NCBI RefSeq assembly: GCF_900106015.1 | Contig: NZ_LT629797.1 | Coordinates: 4,092,001-4,156,000, forward strand | Direction: 5' to 3' | Source of the DNA: Pseudomonas sihuiensis | GTDB lineage: Bacteria > Pseudomonadota > Gammaproteobacteria > Pseudomonadales > Pseudomonadaceae | Length of the DNA stretch: 64,000 nt | In this document: positions 1 through 12,838 of the stretch, piece after piece | How positions within the stretch are numbered: the first letter of the stretch is position 1 | Layout: each line of letters starts with the position of its first letter | The notes under the pieces: generated by a model | Databases searched by the model: none | What the model was told of the DNA's origin: nothing | The model's input: only the letters and a program-made list of their open reading frames with translations | Made by a program: the position numbers and the translations under genes

Positions 1-450
1 GCCCTGCAGCGAACGCAGGGCATTGCGTGCGGCCTGTTCGGAGCTGGCTTCGATCAGATCGGCGATGGCCTCGGCTTGAGCCAGGTCGAGCTTGTCATTG
101 AGGAAGGCACGTTCGCTGAACTCACCAGGACGCGCCAGGCGCGCCCCCAACGCCATGCAGCGGCGCAGCAGCAGATCGAGCACCACCGGGCCACCGTGGC
201 CCTGAAGTTCCAGTACGTCTTCACCAGTGAAGGAGTTGGGGCCTGGAAAGTAGATGGCCAGACCTTCGTCCAGCGTCAGCTCGCTCTCGCCATAGAACGG
301 CCCGTGATGAGCGAAGCGCGGCTTCAACTCGCGTCTGCAGATGGCCTGAGCCAATTGACCTGCAAGAGGACCGGATACCCGCACGATACCCACACCACCC
401 CGACCTTGGGCGGTGGCGACGGCGGCGATGGTATCTCGGGCATGGTTCAT
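1..450 (-). CDS. mnmE: tRNA modification GTPase MnmE (TrmE), N-terminal part
   Basis: The protein starts at 450 ([15 protein letters not shown]) and runs off the left edge, so only about 150 residues are seen. MnmE works with MnmG to put the carboxymethylaminomethyl group on U34 of certain tRNAs. The visible part is the N-terminal tetrahydrofolate-binding domain: [11 protein letters not shown] near residue 18, [19 protein letters not shown] near 70 and the [23 protein letters not shown] segment near 108 are typical of the family. The GTPase domain lies outside the window. It is last in the leftward rpmH-rnpA-yidD-yidC-mnmE row, with a hairpin between it and yidC that suggests its own promoter in 451-577. 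Identification is secure. Confidence 0.97.
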   Translation of the reverse strand, partial: MNHARDTIAAVATAQGRGGVGIVRVSGPLAGQLAQAICRRELKPRFAHHGPFYGESELTLDEGLAIYFPGPNSFTGEDVLELQGHGGPVVLDLLLRRCMALGARLARPGEFSERAFLNDKLDLAQAEAIADLIEASSEQAARNALRSLQG

Positions 451-577
451 GGCGGTTTACTCGATGCGTACGGCTGAATATGGGGGCGAGGGGGAAGCCT
501 GATTCTCTGTTCGCGAAGCTTGTGGATACAGAGATTCGCGAGCAGAGCTCGCTCCTCCGACAAATGTTTGGATAGCA

Positions 578-601
578 AAACGCCCCAATCATGGGGCGTT
601 T
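578..601 (-). terminator. Hairpin terminator behind yidC
   Basis: Arms AAACGCCCC (578-586) and GGGGCGTTT (593-601) with a 6-nt loop form a 9-bp perfect stem between the end of yidC and mnmE. Read leftward it ends GGGGCGTTTTGC, consistent with an intrinsic terminator or attenuator for the yidC transcript; the T-run is short, so read-through into mnmE is possible. Confidence 0.7.
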
Positions 602-627
602 GCTTGATGCTTGGAAGCCTTGGCGAA

Positions 628-2373
628 TCAGGCGTTGGCCGGTTTCGCTGCCGCTTCGATCTTGCGCGTAATGTACCACTGCTGGGCGATGGACAGGCAG
701 TTGTTGACCACCCAGTACAGCACCAGACCAGCCGGGAACCACAGGAAGAAGAAGGTGAAGATGATCGGCATCAGCTTCAGCACGCGGGCCTGCATGGGGT
801 CCGGCGGCGTCGGGTTGAGCTGCTGCTGGATGAACATGGTCGCGCCCATGATGATCGGCAGGATGAAGAACGGATCCTTGATCGACAGGTCAGTGATCCA
901 CAGCAGCCAGGGCGCCTGACGCATCTCGACGGATTCCAGCAGCACCCAGTAGAGGGCGAGGAACACCGGCATTTGCACCAGGATCGGCAGGCAGCCGCCC
1001 AGCGGGTTGATCTTTTCTTTCTTGTACAGCTCCATCATCGCCTGGGACATCTTCTGGCGATCGTCACCGTGCTGCTCTTTCAGCGCCTGCAGTTTCGGCG
1101 ATACGGCACGCATACGCGCCATGGAGCGGTAGCTGGCAGCCGACAGCGGGAAGAAGATCAGCTTGATGATGATGGTCAGGACAATGATCGACCAACCCCA
1201 GTTGCCGAGCACGCCATGGATCACTTCCAGCAGCCAGAAGATCGGCTGCGCGAGGAACCACAGGAAGCCGTAGTCGACGGTCAGCTCCAGCCCCGGGGAC
1301 AGGGTGCCCAGGTGCTCCTGCAGCTTGGGACCGGCATAGAGGATCGCGCCAGTTTCGCCCTGCGTGCCGGCAGCGACCTGCACGGACGGGCCGGTGAAGC
1401 CGACGATGTAGTTACCCTGGCTGTCCTTGCGGGTCTGTACCAGGTTGGTGCTGTCCTTGCTCGGCACCCAGGCGGTGACGAAGTAGTGCTGCAGCCAGGC
1501 GACCCAGCCGCCCTGCACGGTTTCCTTGAAGGACTGCTTGTCGATGTCCTTCATCGACACCTTCTTGTACGGCTCGTCGGCGGTCCACAGTGCCGCGCCG
1601 AGGTAGGTAGCGGTGCCGGTAGCGGTGGTCGAGGACGGGTCGCCGCTGTTGTCGCGCTTGAGCTGGGCGAACAGGTTGCCGCTCCAGGCTTGCTCGCTCT
1701 GGTTATCGATCAAGTAACGTACGTCGACCTGATAGGCGGACGGATCGATGCAGCCAGGCTTCTTCAACTGTTGCTCACGCGCCGAGCACTGTGGGTTGAG
1801 GCCGCGTTTGAAGCTGTAGCGCTTGATGTAGTTGACGCCGTTCTCGCTGAATGTGAGATCGACCACCAGGCTGTCCTGGCCTTCGGCCAGTTCGTAGTTC
1901 TGCTTCTCGCTGCTCCACAGGGAACGACCGCTGGATTTATCCGGCGCGTTCTGACCGATCAGGCCGCTCTGTGCCAGGTAGGTACGCTCGTTGCCGTTAT
2001 CGAACAGCTGGAACGGAACGTCCGGGCGGTCCTGACGACGCGGGTACTGCGGCAGACGCAGCTGCACGATATCGCCACCACGCGGGTCGATGGCCAGGTC
2101 CAGCACATCGGTCTTGACGCGAATCAGCTCGTCGCTGACAGCGGCGGTAGGCGCAACGGCAGCAGCAGTGGGCTCGGCCACGGCAGTGGGGATGTCGTCG
2201 CCGCCGGTGCTGGCGGTTGCAGCAGGTGTGTCGGGCAGGGCAGGCGTCGCAGCGGTCGAGGTACTAACCTCGGCTGGCAGGGCAGCCTGGCCATAGTCCT
2301 CGTTCCATTGCAGGACCATGAGGTAGGACACGACTGCCAGGGCGACGATCAGGATCGAACGTTGGATATCCAT
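628..2373 (-). CDS. yidC: Membrane protein insertase YidC
   Basis: A 581-residue inner-membrane protein that inserts proteins into the membrane alone or with SecYEG. Start MDIQRSILIVALAVVSYLMVLQW is the first membrane span, followed by an Ala/Thr/Pro-rich linker, a large periplasmic domain (roughly residues 60-340), and the conserved five-span insertase core. The core contains the hydrophilic cytoplasmic loop FFPLSAASYRSMARMRA... with the basic residue in the groove, and the NPLGGCLPILVQMPVFLALYW segment. Length is normal for gamma-proteobacteria. yidD ends 2 nt upstream, so the two genes are in one operon. Confidence 0.98.
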   Translation of the reverse strand: MDIQRSILIVALAVVSYLMVLQWNEDYGQAALPAEVSTSTAATPALPDTPAATASTGGDDIPTAVAEPTAAAVAPTAAVSDELIRVKTDVLDLAIDPRGGDIVQLRLPQYPRRQDRPDVPFQLFDNGNERTYLAQSGLIGQNAPDKSSGRSLWSSEKQNYELAEGQDSLVVDLTFSENGVNYIKRYSFKRGLNPQCSAREQQLKKPGCIDPSAYQVDVRYLIDNQSEQAWSGNLFAQLKRDNSGDPSSTTATGTATYLGAALWTADEPYKKVSMKDIDKQSFKETVQGGWVAWLQHYFVTAWVPSKDSTNLVQTRKDSQGNYIVGFTGPSVQVAAGTQGETGAILYAGPKLQEHLGTLSPGLELTVDYGFLWFLAQPIFWLLEVIHGVLGNWGWSIIVLTIIIKLIFFPLSAASYRSMARMRAVSPKLQALKEQHGDDRQKMSQAMMELYKKEKINPLGGCLPILVQMPVFLALYWVLLESVEMRQAPWLLWITDLSIKDPFFILPIIMGATMFIQQQLNPTPPDPMQARVLKLMPIIFTFFFLWFPAGLVLYWVVNNCLSIAQQWYITRKIEAAAKPANA

Positions 2374-2375
2374 GA

Positions 2376-2621
2376 TTATTCGGCCATCGAAGGGGAACGG
2401 GATTTTTTAACGGGTGGAACTGGATCGAAACCGCCGGCATTCCAGGGGTGACAGCGACCGAGACGGCGCGCTGTCAGCCAGCCACCACGCAGGAAGCCAT
2501 GTTGCTCGATGGCTTCGTAGGCATAGCAGGAGCAGCTGGGATAGAAGCGACAATGACTGGCCATCAGCGGACTGATGGCGTAGCGATAAACCTGAATACA
2601 GGCTAGAGCCGCTTTACGCAT
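2376..2621 (-). CDS. yidD: Membrane protein insertion efficiency factor YidD
   Basis: An 81-residue protein starting [20 protein letters not shown]. The family is recognised by the [21 protein letters not shown] cysteine segment followed by a GG.....R...CHP motif. The frame is open for 38 more codons upstream, but that would place it deep in rnpA; the chosen ATG at 2621 overlaps the rnpA stop (ATGCGTAA), the usual arrangement. It is membrane-associated through an amphipathic helix and helps YidC-dependent insertion. The tail is basic and the protein ends 2 nt before yidC. Confidence 0.95.
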   Translation of the reverse strand: MRKAALACIQVYRYAISPLMASHCRFYPSCSCYAYEAIEQHGFLRGGWLTARRLGRCHPWNAGGFDPVPPVKKSRSPSMAE

Positions 2622-3018
2622 GGGGATTGTCGCTTGTCCCGGGGGATAAGTCTGCGTCGCGACTGGGCCGGCTTCGGGCCAAGCGTTTCCAGAGTTTGCC
2701 GAACTGCTGAGCAAGTTCGCCATTCTCCAGATCACCTAGCCCTTTGCGGGCGACCACCACGATGTCCCAGCCTGTCAGGTTGTCCTGATTGAGGCGAAAG
2801 GACTCGCGGATTTGACGCTTGATGCGGTTGCGCTCGACGGCGAGCTTGACGCTCTTTTTGCCGATCACCAAACCTAGGCGGGGATGATCAAGCTGGTTAT
2901 CGCGCGCTAGCAGCAGGACACTTTTGCCCGGAGCTTTACCGCTTGGGGAGTCGAAGACTGCCTTGAATTGCCGGGGAGTCAGCAGTCGCTTTTCCCGGCC
3001 GAAGCCTCGACTCACCAC
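2614..3018 (-). CDS. rnpA: Ribonuclease P protein component
   Basis: A 134-residue basic protein that binds the RNase P RNA and aids 5' processing of pre-tRNAs. The family signature is clear: [18 protein letters not shown] near the N-terminus, [29 protein letters not shown] in the middle (the RNR box) and [11 protein letters not shown]. The start is GTG (GTG GTG AGT), matching the usual Pseudomonas MVSR... N-terminus. It lies 13 nt after rpmH, so rpmH-rnpA are co-transcribed. Confidence 0.97.
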   Translation of the reverse strand: MVSRGFGREKRLLTPRQFKAVFDSPSGKAPGKSVLLLARDNQLDHPRLGLVIGKKSVKLAVERNRIKRQIRESFRLNQDNLTGWDIVVVARKGLGDLENGELAQQFGKLWKRLARSRPSRDADLSPGTSDNPHA

Positions 3019-3031
3019 CTGTCTGGATGAA

Positions 3032-3166
3032 TTAGACAGTCAGACGCTTGCGGCCCTTGGCGCGACGACGCGACAGGACGGCACGGCCGTTCTTGGTGGC
3101 CATGCGGGCACGGAAACCGTGGGTGCGAGCGCGCTTGATGGTGCTGGGTTGGAAAGTGCGTTTCAT
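3032..3166 (-). CDS. rpmH: Large ribosomal subunit protein bL34
   Basis: A 44-residue, strongly basic protein, [20 protein letters not shown]..., ending GRKRLTV. This is the essentially invariant L34 sequence. It is the first gene of the leftward block; its promoter must lie in the rpmH-dnaA intergenic region together with the origin. Confidence 0.99.
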   Translation of the reverse strand: MKRTFQPSTIKRARTHGFRARMATKNGRAVLSRRRAKGRKRLTV

Positions 3167-3686
3167 GGTGCGTTACCTGGGTGATCGACTAGGGTCGGAA
3201 TGACCCTGGTTTAAAGAGACCGGCAATTCTAGAGAAAGCCGCGCGGTAGGTCAATTTCCAACCAACCTTATTCGCCAGATAGAAATAGAAAGAAGGAAAA
3301 GGGTTTAAAGCTCTTTTTCTATGTTTATGTTGAATGGTGCTGCCAGCGTCTGTGGACAACCCTTTGGCTGCAGCGCCCTGCTTGCTCATCCGGTGATGAT
3401 AAGTCTGTCCAAAAGGCGTGGTTCGTCTGTGCGTGTCCTGCAGACAGCCTGAGGATAGAATGCCGTGTTACCCACAGCAGGGTTATCCGCCCGTTCATCC
3501 CCAGGCTTTTACGGAAGCTTACGGGGTTCTTATCCACAAGGCTTACGCAGCTACTGATAAGTCTGATGAATGGAACTAAGGCTTTGATTTTACTTGGCCA
3601 TCTAGTCCCTGCTGTGTGGATAACTCGGTCGTTGGCCGTTACAATGGCGGCTGTTTTTGCATCGCCGCCTGGATAGGGGATAGTCA
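3167..3686. other. oriC: Chromosomal origin oriC (rpmH-dnaA intergenic)
   Basis: A 520-bp gene-free stretch with two perfect DnaA boxes, TTATCCACA at 3530-3538 and its complement TGTGGATAA at 3615-3623, and two one-mismatch boxes, TTACCCACA at 3468-3476 and TGTGGACAA at 3351-3359. A weaker TTATCCGCC is at 3483. An A/T-rich stretch at about 3265-3330 is a plausible unwinding element. Position between rpmH and dnaA is where Pseudomonas oriC is known to be. The rpmH and dnaA promoters must also lie here; I do not assign them. Confidence 0.9.
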
Positions 3687-5177
3687 GTGTCAGTGGAACT
3701 ATGGCAGCAATGCGTCGAGCTTTTGCGCGACGAGTTGCCAGCCCAGCAATTCAACACCTGGATCCGTCCTCTGCAGGTCGAAGCCGAAGGCGACGAGCTG
3801 CGCGTGTATGCGCCGAATCGTTTCGTACTCGATTGGGTCAACGAGAAGTACCTGAGCCGTTTGCTCGAGTTGCTCGGTGAGCGCGCTGGTGGTCTGGTTC
3901 CTGCGCTTTCCTTATTAATAGGCAGCAAGCGGGCAGCGACTGCCCGAGTCGCGCCAACGGCCCCTTTGCCTGCTGCTGCGCGTGCCGCTCAGGTTCAGGC
4001 CGCCGCATCCGTCAGCAAGCCGGTGCCGCCGCCTGCACAGCAGGAGCCGTCGCGTGCCAGCTTCGACTCCATGGGCGGCTCCGCGCCACAACCGCCGACC
4101 CCCGCGGTGGCGCCACGCACCGAACGTACCGTACAGGTCGAAGGTGGCCTCAAGCACACCAGCTACCTCAACCGCACCTTTACCTTCGATAACTTCGTCG
4201 AGGGTAAGTCGAACCAGTTGGCGCGCGCGGCCGCCTGGCAGGTGGCGGACAACCCCAAGCACGGTTACAACCCGTTGTTCCTGTATGGCGGCGTTGGTCT
4301 GGGCAAGACTCACCTGATGCATGCTGTGGGTAATCACCTGTTAGCGAAGAACCCTAACGCCAAGGTCGTGTACCTGCACTCCGAGCGTTTCGTCGCCGAC
4401 ATGGTAAAGGCCTTGCAGCTCAACGCCATCAACGAATTCAAACGCTTCTACCGTTCGGTCGATGCGCTGCTGATCGACGACATCCAGTTCTTCGCCAAGA
4501 AGGAGCGTTCCCAGGAGGAGTTCTTCCACACCTTCAACGCGCTGCTCGAAGGGGGTCAGCAGGTGATTCTCACCAGCGACCGCTACCCGAAAGAGATCGA
4601 AGGTCTGGAAGAGCGCTTGAAGTCGCGCTTCGGCTGGGGCCTGACCGTGGCGGTCGAGCCCCCTGAGCTGGAAACCCGCGTGGCGATCCTGATGAAGAAG
4701 GCCGACCAGGCCAAGGTAGATCTGCCGCACGATGCCGCGTTCTTCATCGCCCAGCGCATTCGCTCCAACGTGCGCGAACTGGAAGGCGCGCTGAAGCGTG
4801 TGATCGCCCACTCGCACTTCATGGGTCGCGACATCACCATCGAGCTGATCCGCGAGTCGCTCAAGGATCTGCTGGCCCTGCAGGACAAGCTGGTCAGCAT
4901 CGATAATATTCAGCGCACCACCGCTGAGTACTACAAGATCAAGATCACCGATCTGCTTTCCAAGCGCCGTTCGCGCTCGATCGCCCGGCCGCGTCAGGTG
5001 GCCATGGCATTGTCGAAGGAACTGACCAATCACAGCCTGCCGGAAATCGGTGTGGCCTTCGGCGGTCGCGATCACACCACGGTGTTGCACGCATGCCGTA
5101 AGATTGCTGAACTTAGGGGATCCGACGCGGACATCCGCGAGGACTACAAGAACCTGCTGCGCACCCTGACTACCTGA
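3687..5177 (+). CDS. dnaA: Chromosomal replication initiator DnaA
   Basis: A 496-residue initiator starting with GTG. Domain I (residues 1-80) is [18 protein letters not shown]...; domain II is an Ala/Pro-rich linker (about 85-150); the AAA+ domain has Walker A GGVGLGKT at 201-208 and Walker [10 protein letters not shown] at 261-269; domain IV carries the DnaA-box helix-turn-helix signature [14 protein letters not shown] near the C-terminus. It binds the boxes immediately upstream, which also lets it autoregulate. dnaN follows after 38 nt. Confidence 0.99.
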   Translation: MSVELWQQCVELLRDELPAQQFNTWIRPLQVEAEGDELRVYAPNRFVLDWVNEKYLSRLLELLGERAGGLVPALSLLIGSKRAATARVAPTAPLPAAARAAQVQAAASVSKPVPPPAQQEPSRASFDSMGGSAPQPPTPAVAPRTERTVQVEGGLKHTSYLNRTFTFDNFVEGKSNQLARAAAWQVADNPKHGYNPLFLYGGVGLGKTHLMHAVGNHLLAKNPNAKVVYLHSERFVADMVKALQLNAINEFKRFYRSVDALLIDDIQFFAKKERSQEEFFHTFNALLEGGQQVILTSDRYPKEIEGLEERLKSRFGWGLTVAVEPPELETRVAILMKKADQAKVDLPHDAAFFIAQRIRSNVRELEGALKRVIAHSHFMGRDITIELIRESLKDLLALQDKLVSIDNIQRTTAEYYKIKITDLLSKRRSRSIARPRQVAMALSKELTNHSLPEIGVAFGGRDHTTVLHACRKIAELRGSDADIREDYKNLLRTLTT

Positions 5178-5215
5178 TCAAATCAATGCAGCTCCACGAG
5201 GCAAGGGACTAGACC

Positions 5216-6318
5216 ATGCATTTCACTATTCAACGCGAAGCCCTGTTGAAACCCCTGCAACTGGTCGCCGGTGTCGTGGAACGACGCCAGACGCTGCCGG
5301 TTCTGTCCAACGTCCTGCTGGTGGTCGAAGGCCAGCAGCTGTCGCTTACCGGTACCGACCTCGAGGTCGAACTGGTTGGCCGCGTCACACTCGAAGATGC
5401 CGCCGAACCGGGTGAAATTACCGTGCCGGCGCGCAAGCTGATGGACATCTGCAAAAGCCTGCCGAGCGACGCGCTGATCGATATTCGTGTCGACGAGCAG
5501 AAGCTGCTGGTCAAGGCCGGGCGCAGCCGTTTCACTCTGTCGACTCTGCCGGCCAACGACTTCCCCACCGTCGAGGAAGGTCCGGGGTCGCTGACCTTCA
5601 ACCTGCCGCAAGCCAAGCTGCGTCGTTTGATCGAACGCACCAGCTTCGCCATGGCCCAGCAGGATGTGCGCTACTACCTCAATGGCATGCTCCTGGAAGT
5701 ACAGAGCGGTCTGCTGCGAGCGGTCGCTACCGACGGTCACCGTCTGGCCATGTGCTCCATGGAAGCGATCATCCAGCAGGAAGGCAAGCATCAGGTCATC
5801 GTGCCGCGCAAAGGTATTCTCGAATTGGCTCGCCTGCTCACCGAGCAAGACGCCGAAGTCGCCATCGTTCTCGGTCAGCATCACATCCGTGCCAACACCG
5901 GCGAGTTCACCTTCACCTCGAAACTGGTCGACGGCAAGTTCCCGGATTACGAGCGCGTGCTGCCACGTGGTGGTGACAAACTGGTGCTGGCGGATCGTCA
6001 GGGCCTGCGCGAAGCCTTCAGCCGCACCGCGATTCTGTCCAACGAGAAGTACCGTGGCATTCGCCTGACCCTGGCGTCTGGTCTGCTGAAGATTCAAGCC
6101 AACAACCCTGAGCAGGAAGAGGCCGAGGAAGAGATCGTTGTCGACTATGCGGGCAGCGGCCTGGAGATCGGTTTCAACGTCAGCTATCTGCTGGATGTGC
6201 TGAGCGTGATGGGAACCGAGCAGGTGCGCCTGATCCTCTCCGACTCCAACAGCAGTGCCCTGCTGCAGGAAGCCGACAACGACGATTCGGCCTACGTTGT
6301 CATGCCGATGCGTCTTTA

Positions 6319-6319
<1 letters not shown>
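5216..6319 (+). CDS. dnaN: DNA polymerase III sliding clamp (beta)
   Basis: A 367-residue protein, the usual clamp length, starting [22 protein letters not shown]. It forms a head-to-tail dimer ring of three similar domains per subunit and tethers polymerase III to [16 protein letters not shown], the [20 protein letters not shown] segment and the C-terminal YVVMPMRL, part of the protein-binding pocket region, are conserved. The TAA stop overlaps the recF ATG by 1 nt (TAATG). Confidence 0.99.
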
Positions 6320-9847
<3,528 letters not shown>

Positions 9848-10005
9848 TGTTGTGGCAAAAGGCTTACATGGAGAGGCGCAACTGACCTCTCCCGTTGCCT
9901 GCGCAGGCTAGCTAATCTACATACACCTACCGGGAACTGGATGTCCCGAGTCACGGAAGACAGACCGCGCCAGGATGGCAAACGACAGGATGTCGGAAGG
10001 TCATG

Positions 10006-10030
10006 AAAAACCCGCTTCGGCGGGTTTTTT
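10006..10030 (+). terminator. Intrinsic terminator behind gyrB
   Basis: Stem of about 10 bp, AAAAACCCGC / GCGGGTTTTT, around a TTCG tetraloop, ending in six T. The T-tract is shared with the left attachment repeat of the ICE. Confidence 0.92.
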
Positions 10031-10033
10031 GTT
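10025..10033. repeat. Probable attL direct repeat TTTTTTGTT
   Basis: The 9-mer TTTTTTGTT recurs at 52850-52858, beyond the last ICE gene. Its first 8 nt fit the attachment consensus TTTTTYRT that I recall for Tn4371-family ICEs. It lies 175 bp ahead of the integrase start, in the family's usual arrangement. A T-rich 9-mer can recur by chance, so certainty comes from the combination of position and consensus. Confidence 0.68.
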
Positions 10034-10207
10034 TCACGATGACTCCAGCCCGGTAGTTCGCTGGACTGCGCCGCAGCTCGATACAGCAGGTTTATCAATA
10101 GCTTACGCGCGTCCATCATATGCCGGTGCTTTCTGAAACTTGACCCGGTTTTCCCTCGCGCCGCTCCTATCTGGCTCTTGGAATCCGGGTCGTTCCAAGG
10201 AGTCATC

Positions 10208-11407
10208 ATGGCAAAGATCAAGCTCACCAAGACCGCCGTGGAGGCGGCCCAGCCCCAGGCCAAGGATGTTGAACTGCGGGATACCGTGGTGCCCGGCTTC
10301 CTGTGCAAGATTACCCCGACGGGCCGCCGGGTGTTCATGCTCCAGTACCGCACGAACTCCGGCCAGCCCCGCAAGCCCTCGCTGGGGCTGTACGGGGAAC
10401 TGACCGTCGAACAGGCACGAGTCAAGGCACAGGACTGGCTGGCCGAGGTTCGCCGGGGCGGCGACCCCGGCGGCGCCAAGGCCGAGGCGCGCAAGGCGCC
10501 CACGATGGCCGAGTTGTGCAAGAAGTTCATGGAGGACTACTCCAAGAAGCGCAACAAGCCCAGCACGCAGGACGGCTATCAGGGCGTCATCGACCGCAAC
10601 ATCATCCCGCTGCTGGGCCGCAAGAAGGTGCATGACGTGAAGCGGCCCGACATTGCCGGGCTGATGGAGAAGCTGGCCTACAAGCCGACCGAGGCGAACA
10701 AGACCTTCGGCGTGCTGCGCAAGATGTTCAACCTGGCCGAAGTGTGGGGCTACCGCCCGGACGGCACAAATCCGTGCCGCCACGTCCCGATGTACCCGCC
10801 GGGCAAGGAAACCCGGCTCATCGTGGACGAGGAAATGGTGCGGCTCTTCCGCCATCTGGAGAAGCTGGAGGCGGAAGGGCTGGAGAACTACGTCATCCCT
10901 CTGGCGATCCGGCTGCAATTCGAGTTCGCCGCCCGGCGCTCCGAAATCTGCCCGCTCGAATGGAGCTGGCTGGACTTCGAGAACCGGCGCGTGGTGTGGC
11001 CCGACAGCAAGGTCGGCGGCATTTCCAAGCCCATGAGCGAGGAAGCCTATCGGCTGCTTTCGACGGCGCCGCGCCGGGAGGGCTGCCCTTATGTCCTGCC
11101 GTCGCCCAACGACCCGGCCAAGCACCTGACCTTTGGCGAACACTATGGCGGCTGGTGCCGGGTGCTCAAGGCCGCCGGCGTCCCGCACGTCGGCACGCAC
11201 GGCATCCGCCATCGCTCGACGACCGACATTGCCAATTCTGGCGTACCGACCAAGGTGGGGATGAAGCTGACGGGCCACAAGACCGTGGCGATGTTCATGC
11301 ACTACGTCCATACCGAGGACAAGCCGGTGCGCGATGCCGCCGAGCTGGTGGCCAGCCGGCGCCAGGCCATCACGGGCGCGCGCCAGCTTGCGGAGGCGGC
11401 AGCATGA
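10208..11407 (+). CDS. int: Tyrosine site-specific integrase
   Basis: A 399-residue recombinase that integrates and excises the element. The N-terminal DUF4102-like arm-binding domain (about 1-90, VVPGFLCKITPTGRRVFMLQYR) is followed by a core-binding domain and the catalytic domain. Catalytic residues are readable: R243 in AARRSEI, K268, H331 and R334 in HGIRHR, H357 in LTGHKTV, and nucleophile Y366 in MHYVH. The ATG at 10208 is preceded by CCAAGGAGTCATC, a good ribosome site; a longer in-frame start at 10178 lacks one. The stop overlaps the next gene by ATGA. Confidence 0.96.
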   Translation: MAKIKLTKTAVEAAQPQAKDVELRDTVVPGFLCKITPTGRRVFMLQYRTNSGQPRKPSLGLYGELTVEQARVKAQDWLAEVRRGGDPGGAKAEARKAPTMAELCKKFMEDYSKKRNKPSTQDGYQGVIDRNIIPLLGRKKVHDVKRPDIAGLMEKLAYKPTEANKTFGVLRKMFNLAEVWGYRPDGTNPCRHVPMYPPGKETRLIVDEEMVRLFRHLEKLEAEGLENYVIPLAIRLQFEFAARRSEICPLEWSWLDFENRRVVWPDSKVGGISKPMSEEAYRLLSTAPRREGCPYVLPSPNDPAKHLTFGEHYGGWCRVLKAAGVPHVGTHGIRHRSTTDIANSGVPTKVGMKLTGHKTVAMFMHYVHTEDKPVRDAAELVASRRQAITGARQLAEAAA

Positions 11408-12468
11408 ACACGCGCCGGTCATCCGCAGCATCGTCCGCAGCGCCTTCGGCGCTGCTGGGCGACATTCGGGCACTGATCGAGGCGGCGCGCAAGCGCGCCG
11501 CCTCGACGGTGAATAGCGAACTGACGATGCTCTACTGGCGCATCGGCCAGCGCATCCATACGCAGGTCTTGGACGGGCGCCGGGGCGCTTATGGCAAGGA
11601 AGTCCTGCCTACCCTGGCGGCGCAGTTGGTGAAGGAGTACGGCAACAGCTTTGCCGAGCAGAACCTGCGCCGCATGGTGCAGTTCGCAGCCACCTTCCCC
11701 GACGAGCAGATTCTCGTATCACTGATACGAGAATTGAGCTGGACGCACTTCATCGCCCTGATCCCGCTGAAAGACCCGCTCCAGCGGGACTATTACGCGC
11801 AGATGGCGAGCGTCGAACGCTGGAGCGTGCGGACGCTGCGCGAGCGCATCGACTCGATGCTGTACGAGCGCACGGCACTGTCCCAAAAGCCGGGCGAGAC
11901 GATCGCACAGGAGTTGGCGACGATGCGCGATGCGCAGCGCATGTCGCCCGCCCTGGTCATGCGCGACCCGTACATCCTCGACTTCCTGGGGCTGCGGGAC
12001 ACTTGGCAGGAAGGCGACCTGGAAGCGGCGATCATCCGGGAAATGGAATCCTTCCTGCTGGAGCTGGGCGCGGGTTTCAGCTTCGTGGCCCGGCAGAAGC
12101 GCATCCAAATTGACGGCGAGGATTTCCACCTCGACCTGCTGTTTTACAACCGCAAGCTGCGCCGGCTCGTGGCAGTGGAGTTGAAGGTCGGCGAGTTCAA
12201 GGCGGCTTTCAAGGGACAGATGGAGCTTTACCTTCGCTGGCTGGACAAGCACGAACGGGAGCCGGAGGAAGCCTCGCCGCTGGGAATCATCCTTTGCACC
12301 GGCAAGAAGCGCGAGCAGATCGAATTGCTGGAGCTGGACAAGTCGGGCATCCACGTCGCCGAGTACCTGACCGCCTTGCCGCCGAGGGGCGTGCTGGTGG
12401 AGCGACTGCAACAGGCAACGCAGCGGGCACAGTTGCAGATCGAGCAGCGCAAAATCGACAACGAGTAG
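11404..12468 (+). CDS. PDDEXK nuclease-domain protein, DUF1016 (YhcG-like)
   Basis: A 354-residue protein. The N-terminal half (MLYWRIGQRIHTQVL near 42, YGNSFAEQNLRRMVQF near 79) is the DUF1016 N-domain; the C-terminal half is a PDDEXK-type nuclease fold with candidate catalytic residues D244 (FHLDLLFYN) and E259-x-K261 (VAVELKVGEF). The family's cellular role is not settled; members occur beside restriction-modification and mobile-element genes. Here the start ATG lies inside the integrase stop (ATGA), so integrase and nuclease are translated together. The start is supported by this overlap; the frame is open much further upstream inside int but that part is a shadow. Confidence 0.9.
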   Translation: MNTRRSSAASSAAPSALLGDIRALIEAARKRAASTVNSELTMLYWRIGQRIHTQVLDGRRGAYGKEVLPTLAAQLVKEYGNSFAEQNLRRMVQFAATFPDEQILVSLIRELSWTHFIALIPLKDPLQRDYYAQMASVERWSVRTLRERIDSMLYERTALSQKPGETIAQELATMRDAQRMSPALVMRDPYILDFLGLRDTWQEGDLEAAIIREMESFLLELGAGFSFVARQKRIQIDGEDFHLDLLFYNRKLRRLVAVELKVGEFKAAFKGQMELYLRWLDKHEREPEEASPLGIILCTGKKREQIELLELDKSGIHVAEYLTALPPRGVLVERLQQATQRAQLQIEQRKIDNE

Positions 12469-12838
12469 CCCTGTCCCAAGCAGTCGGGCGTCCCGGCGTG
12501 CCGCCGTCGCGCTGTCGTGCTGTGCATCGAGCCTCGCTGCGCGACTCTCGCCCCATCCGGGCTTCCATCGTTCCCTCGCTTTGCTCGGCTGACGCCTCCG
12601 GCCCGACTCGCTGATCCGGGCCTGCGCACTCCGCTTGCCAAAAGCCGACTGTGTGCAGTGGGCGGGTGTGGGCGGTCTTGCTGTTCCCTTCACCGTATCA
12701 CGGCGTTCTCGCCGTCAAGGGCGGCGCGCGCTTGTGCGCGCTTGCGTCCTGGCGGCCGTCTGCGACCCCTGACTGCTTGCGCTGCGCCGTGCTGGCCACG
12801 GTTCCGGGCAATTCCGCCCGAGCAACCGGAGCACGATC
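12469..12838 (+). repeat. Non-coding leader ahead of radC, related to leaders at 15.1 and 16.3 kb
   Basis: No gene is supported. About 12530-12640 resembles 16258-16372, sharing runs such as GGGCTTCCATCGTTCCCTCG. About 12660-12838 resembles 15135-15309 almost throughout, including GGCGGTCTTGCTGTTCCCTT and the end GGGCAATTCCGCCC just before the start codon. The conserved spacing to the downstream start codon suggests a transcribed leader. Confidence 0.75.

Larger units (their letters stand above)
9848..10207. other. gyrB-integrase intergenic region (left ICE junction)
   Basis: Positions 9848-10005 hold no recognisable gene or clear signal and are chromosomal. The gyrB terminator and the left attachment repeat follow. 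From about 10034 to 10207 is ICE DNA ahead of the integrase; TTGACC at 10140-10145 could be a -35 box but no convincing -10 sits at the right spacing. Confidence 0.6.

Noticed and set aside
520..2451. 643-codon rightward open frame across yidC
   Set aside because: It is the antisense shadow of yidC, which has full family sequence on the other strand; the translated frame is His/Gln/Arg-rich with no family pattern.
5965..5980. CCACGTGG core in dnaN as a third parS
   Set aside because: Only the central 8 bp match; the outer TGTT/AACA arms are missing.
10003..10010. ATGAAAAA (complement of TTTTTCAT, the Tn4371 type attachment octamer)
   Set aside because: No second copy exists near the right end of the element; TTTTTTGTT does recur there.
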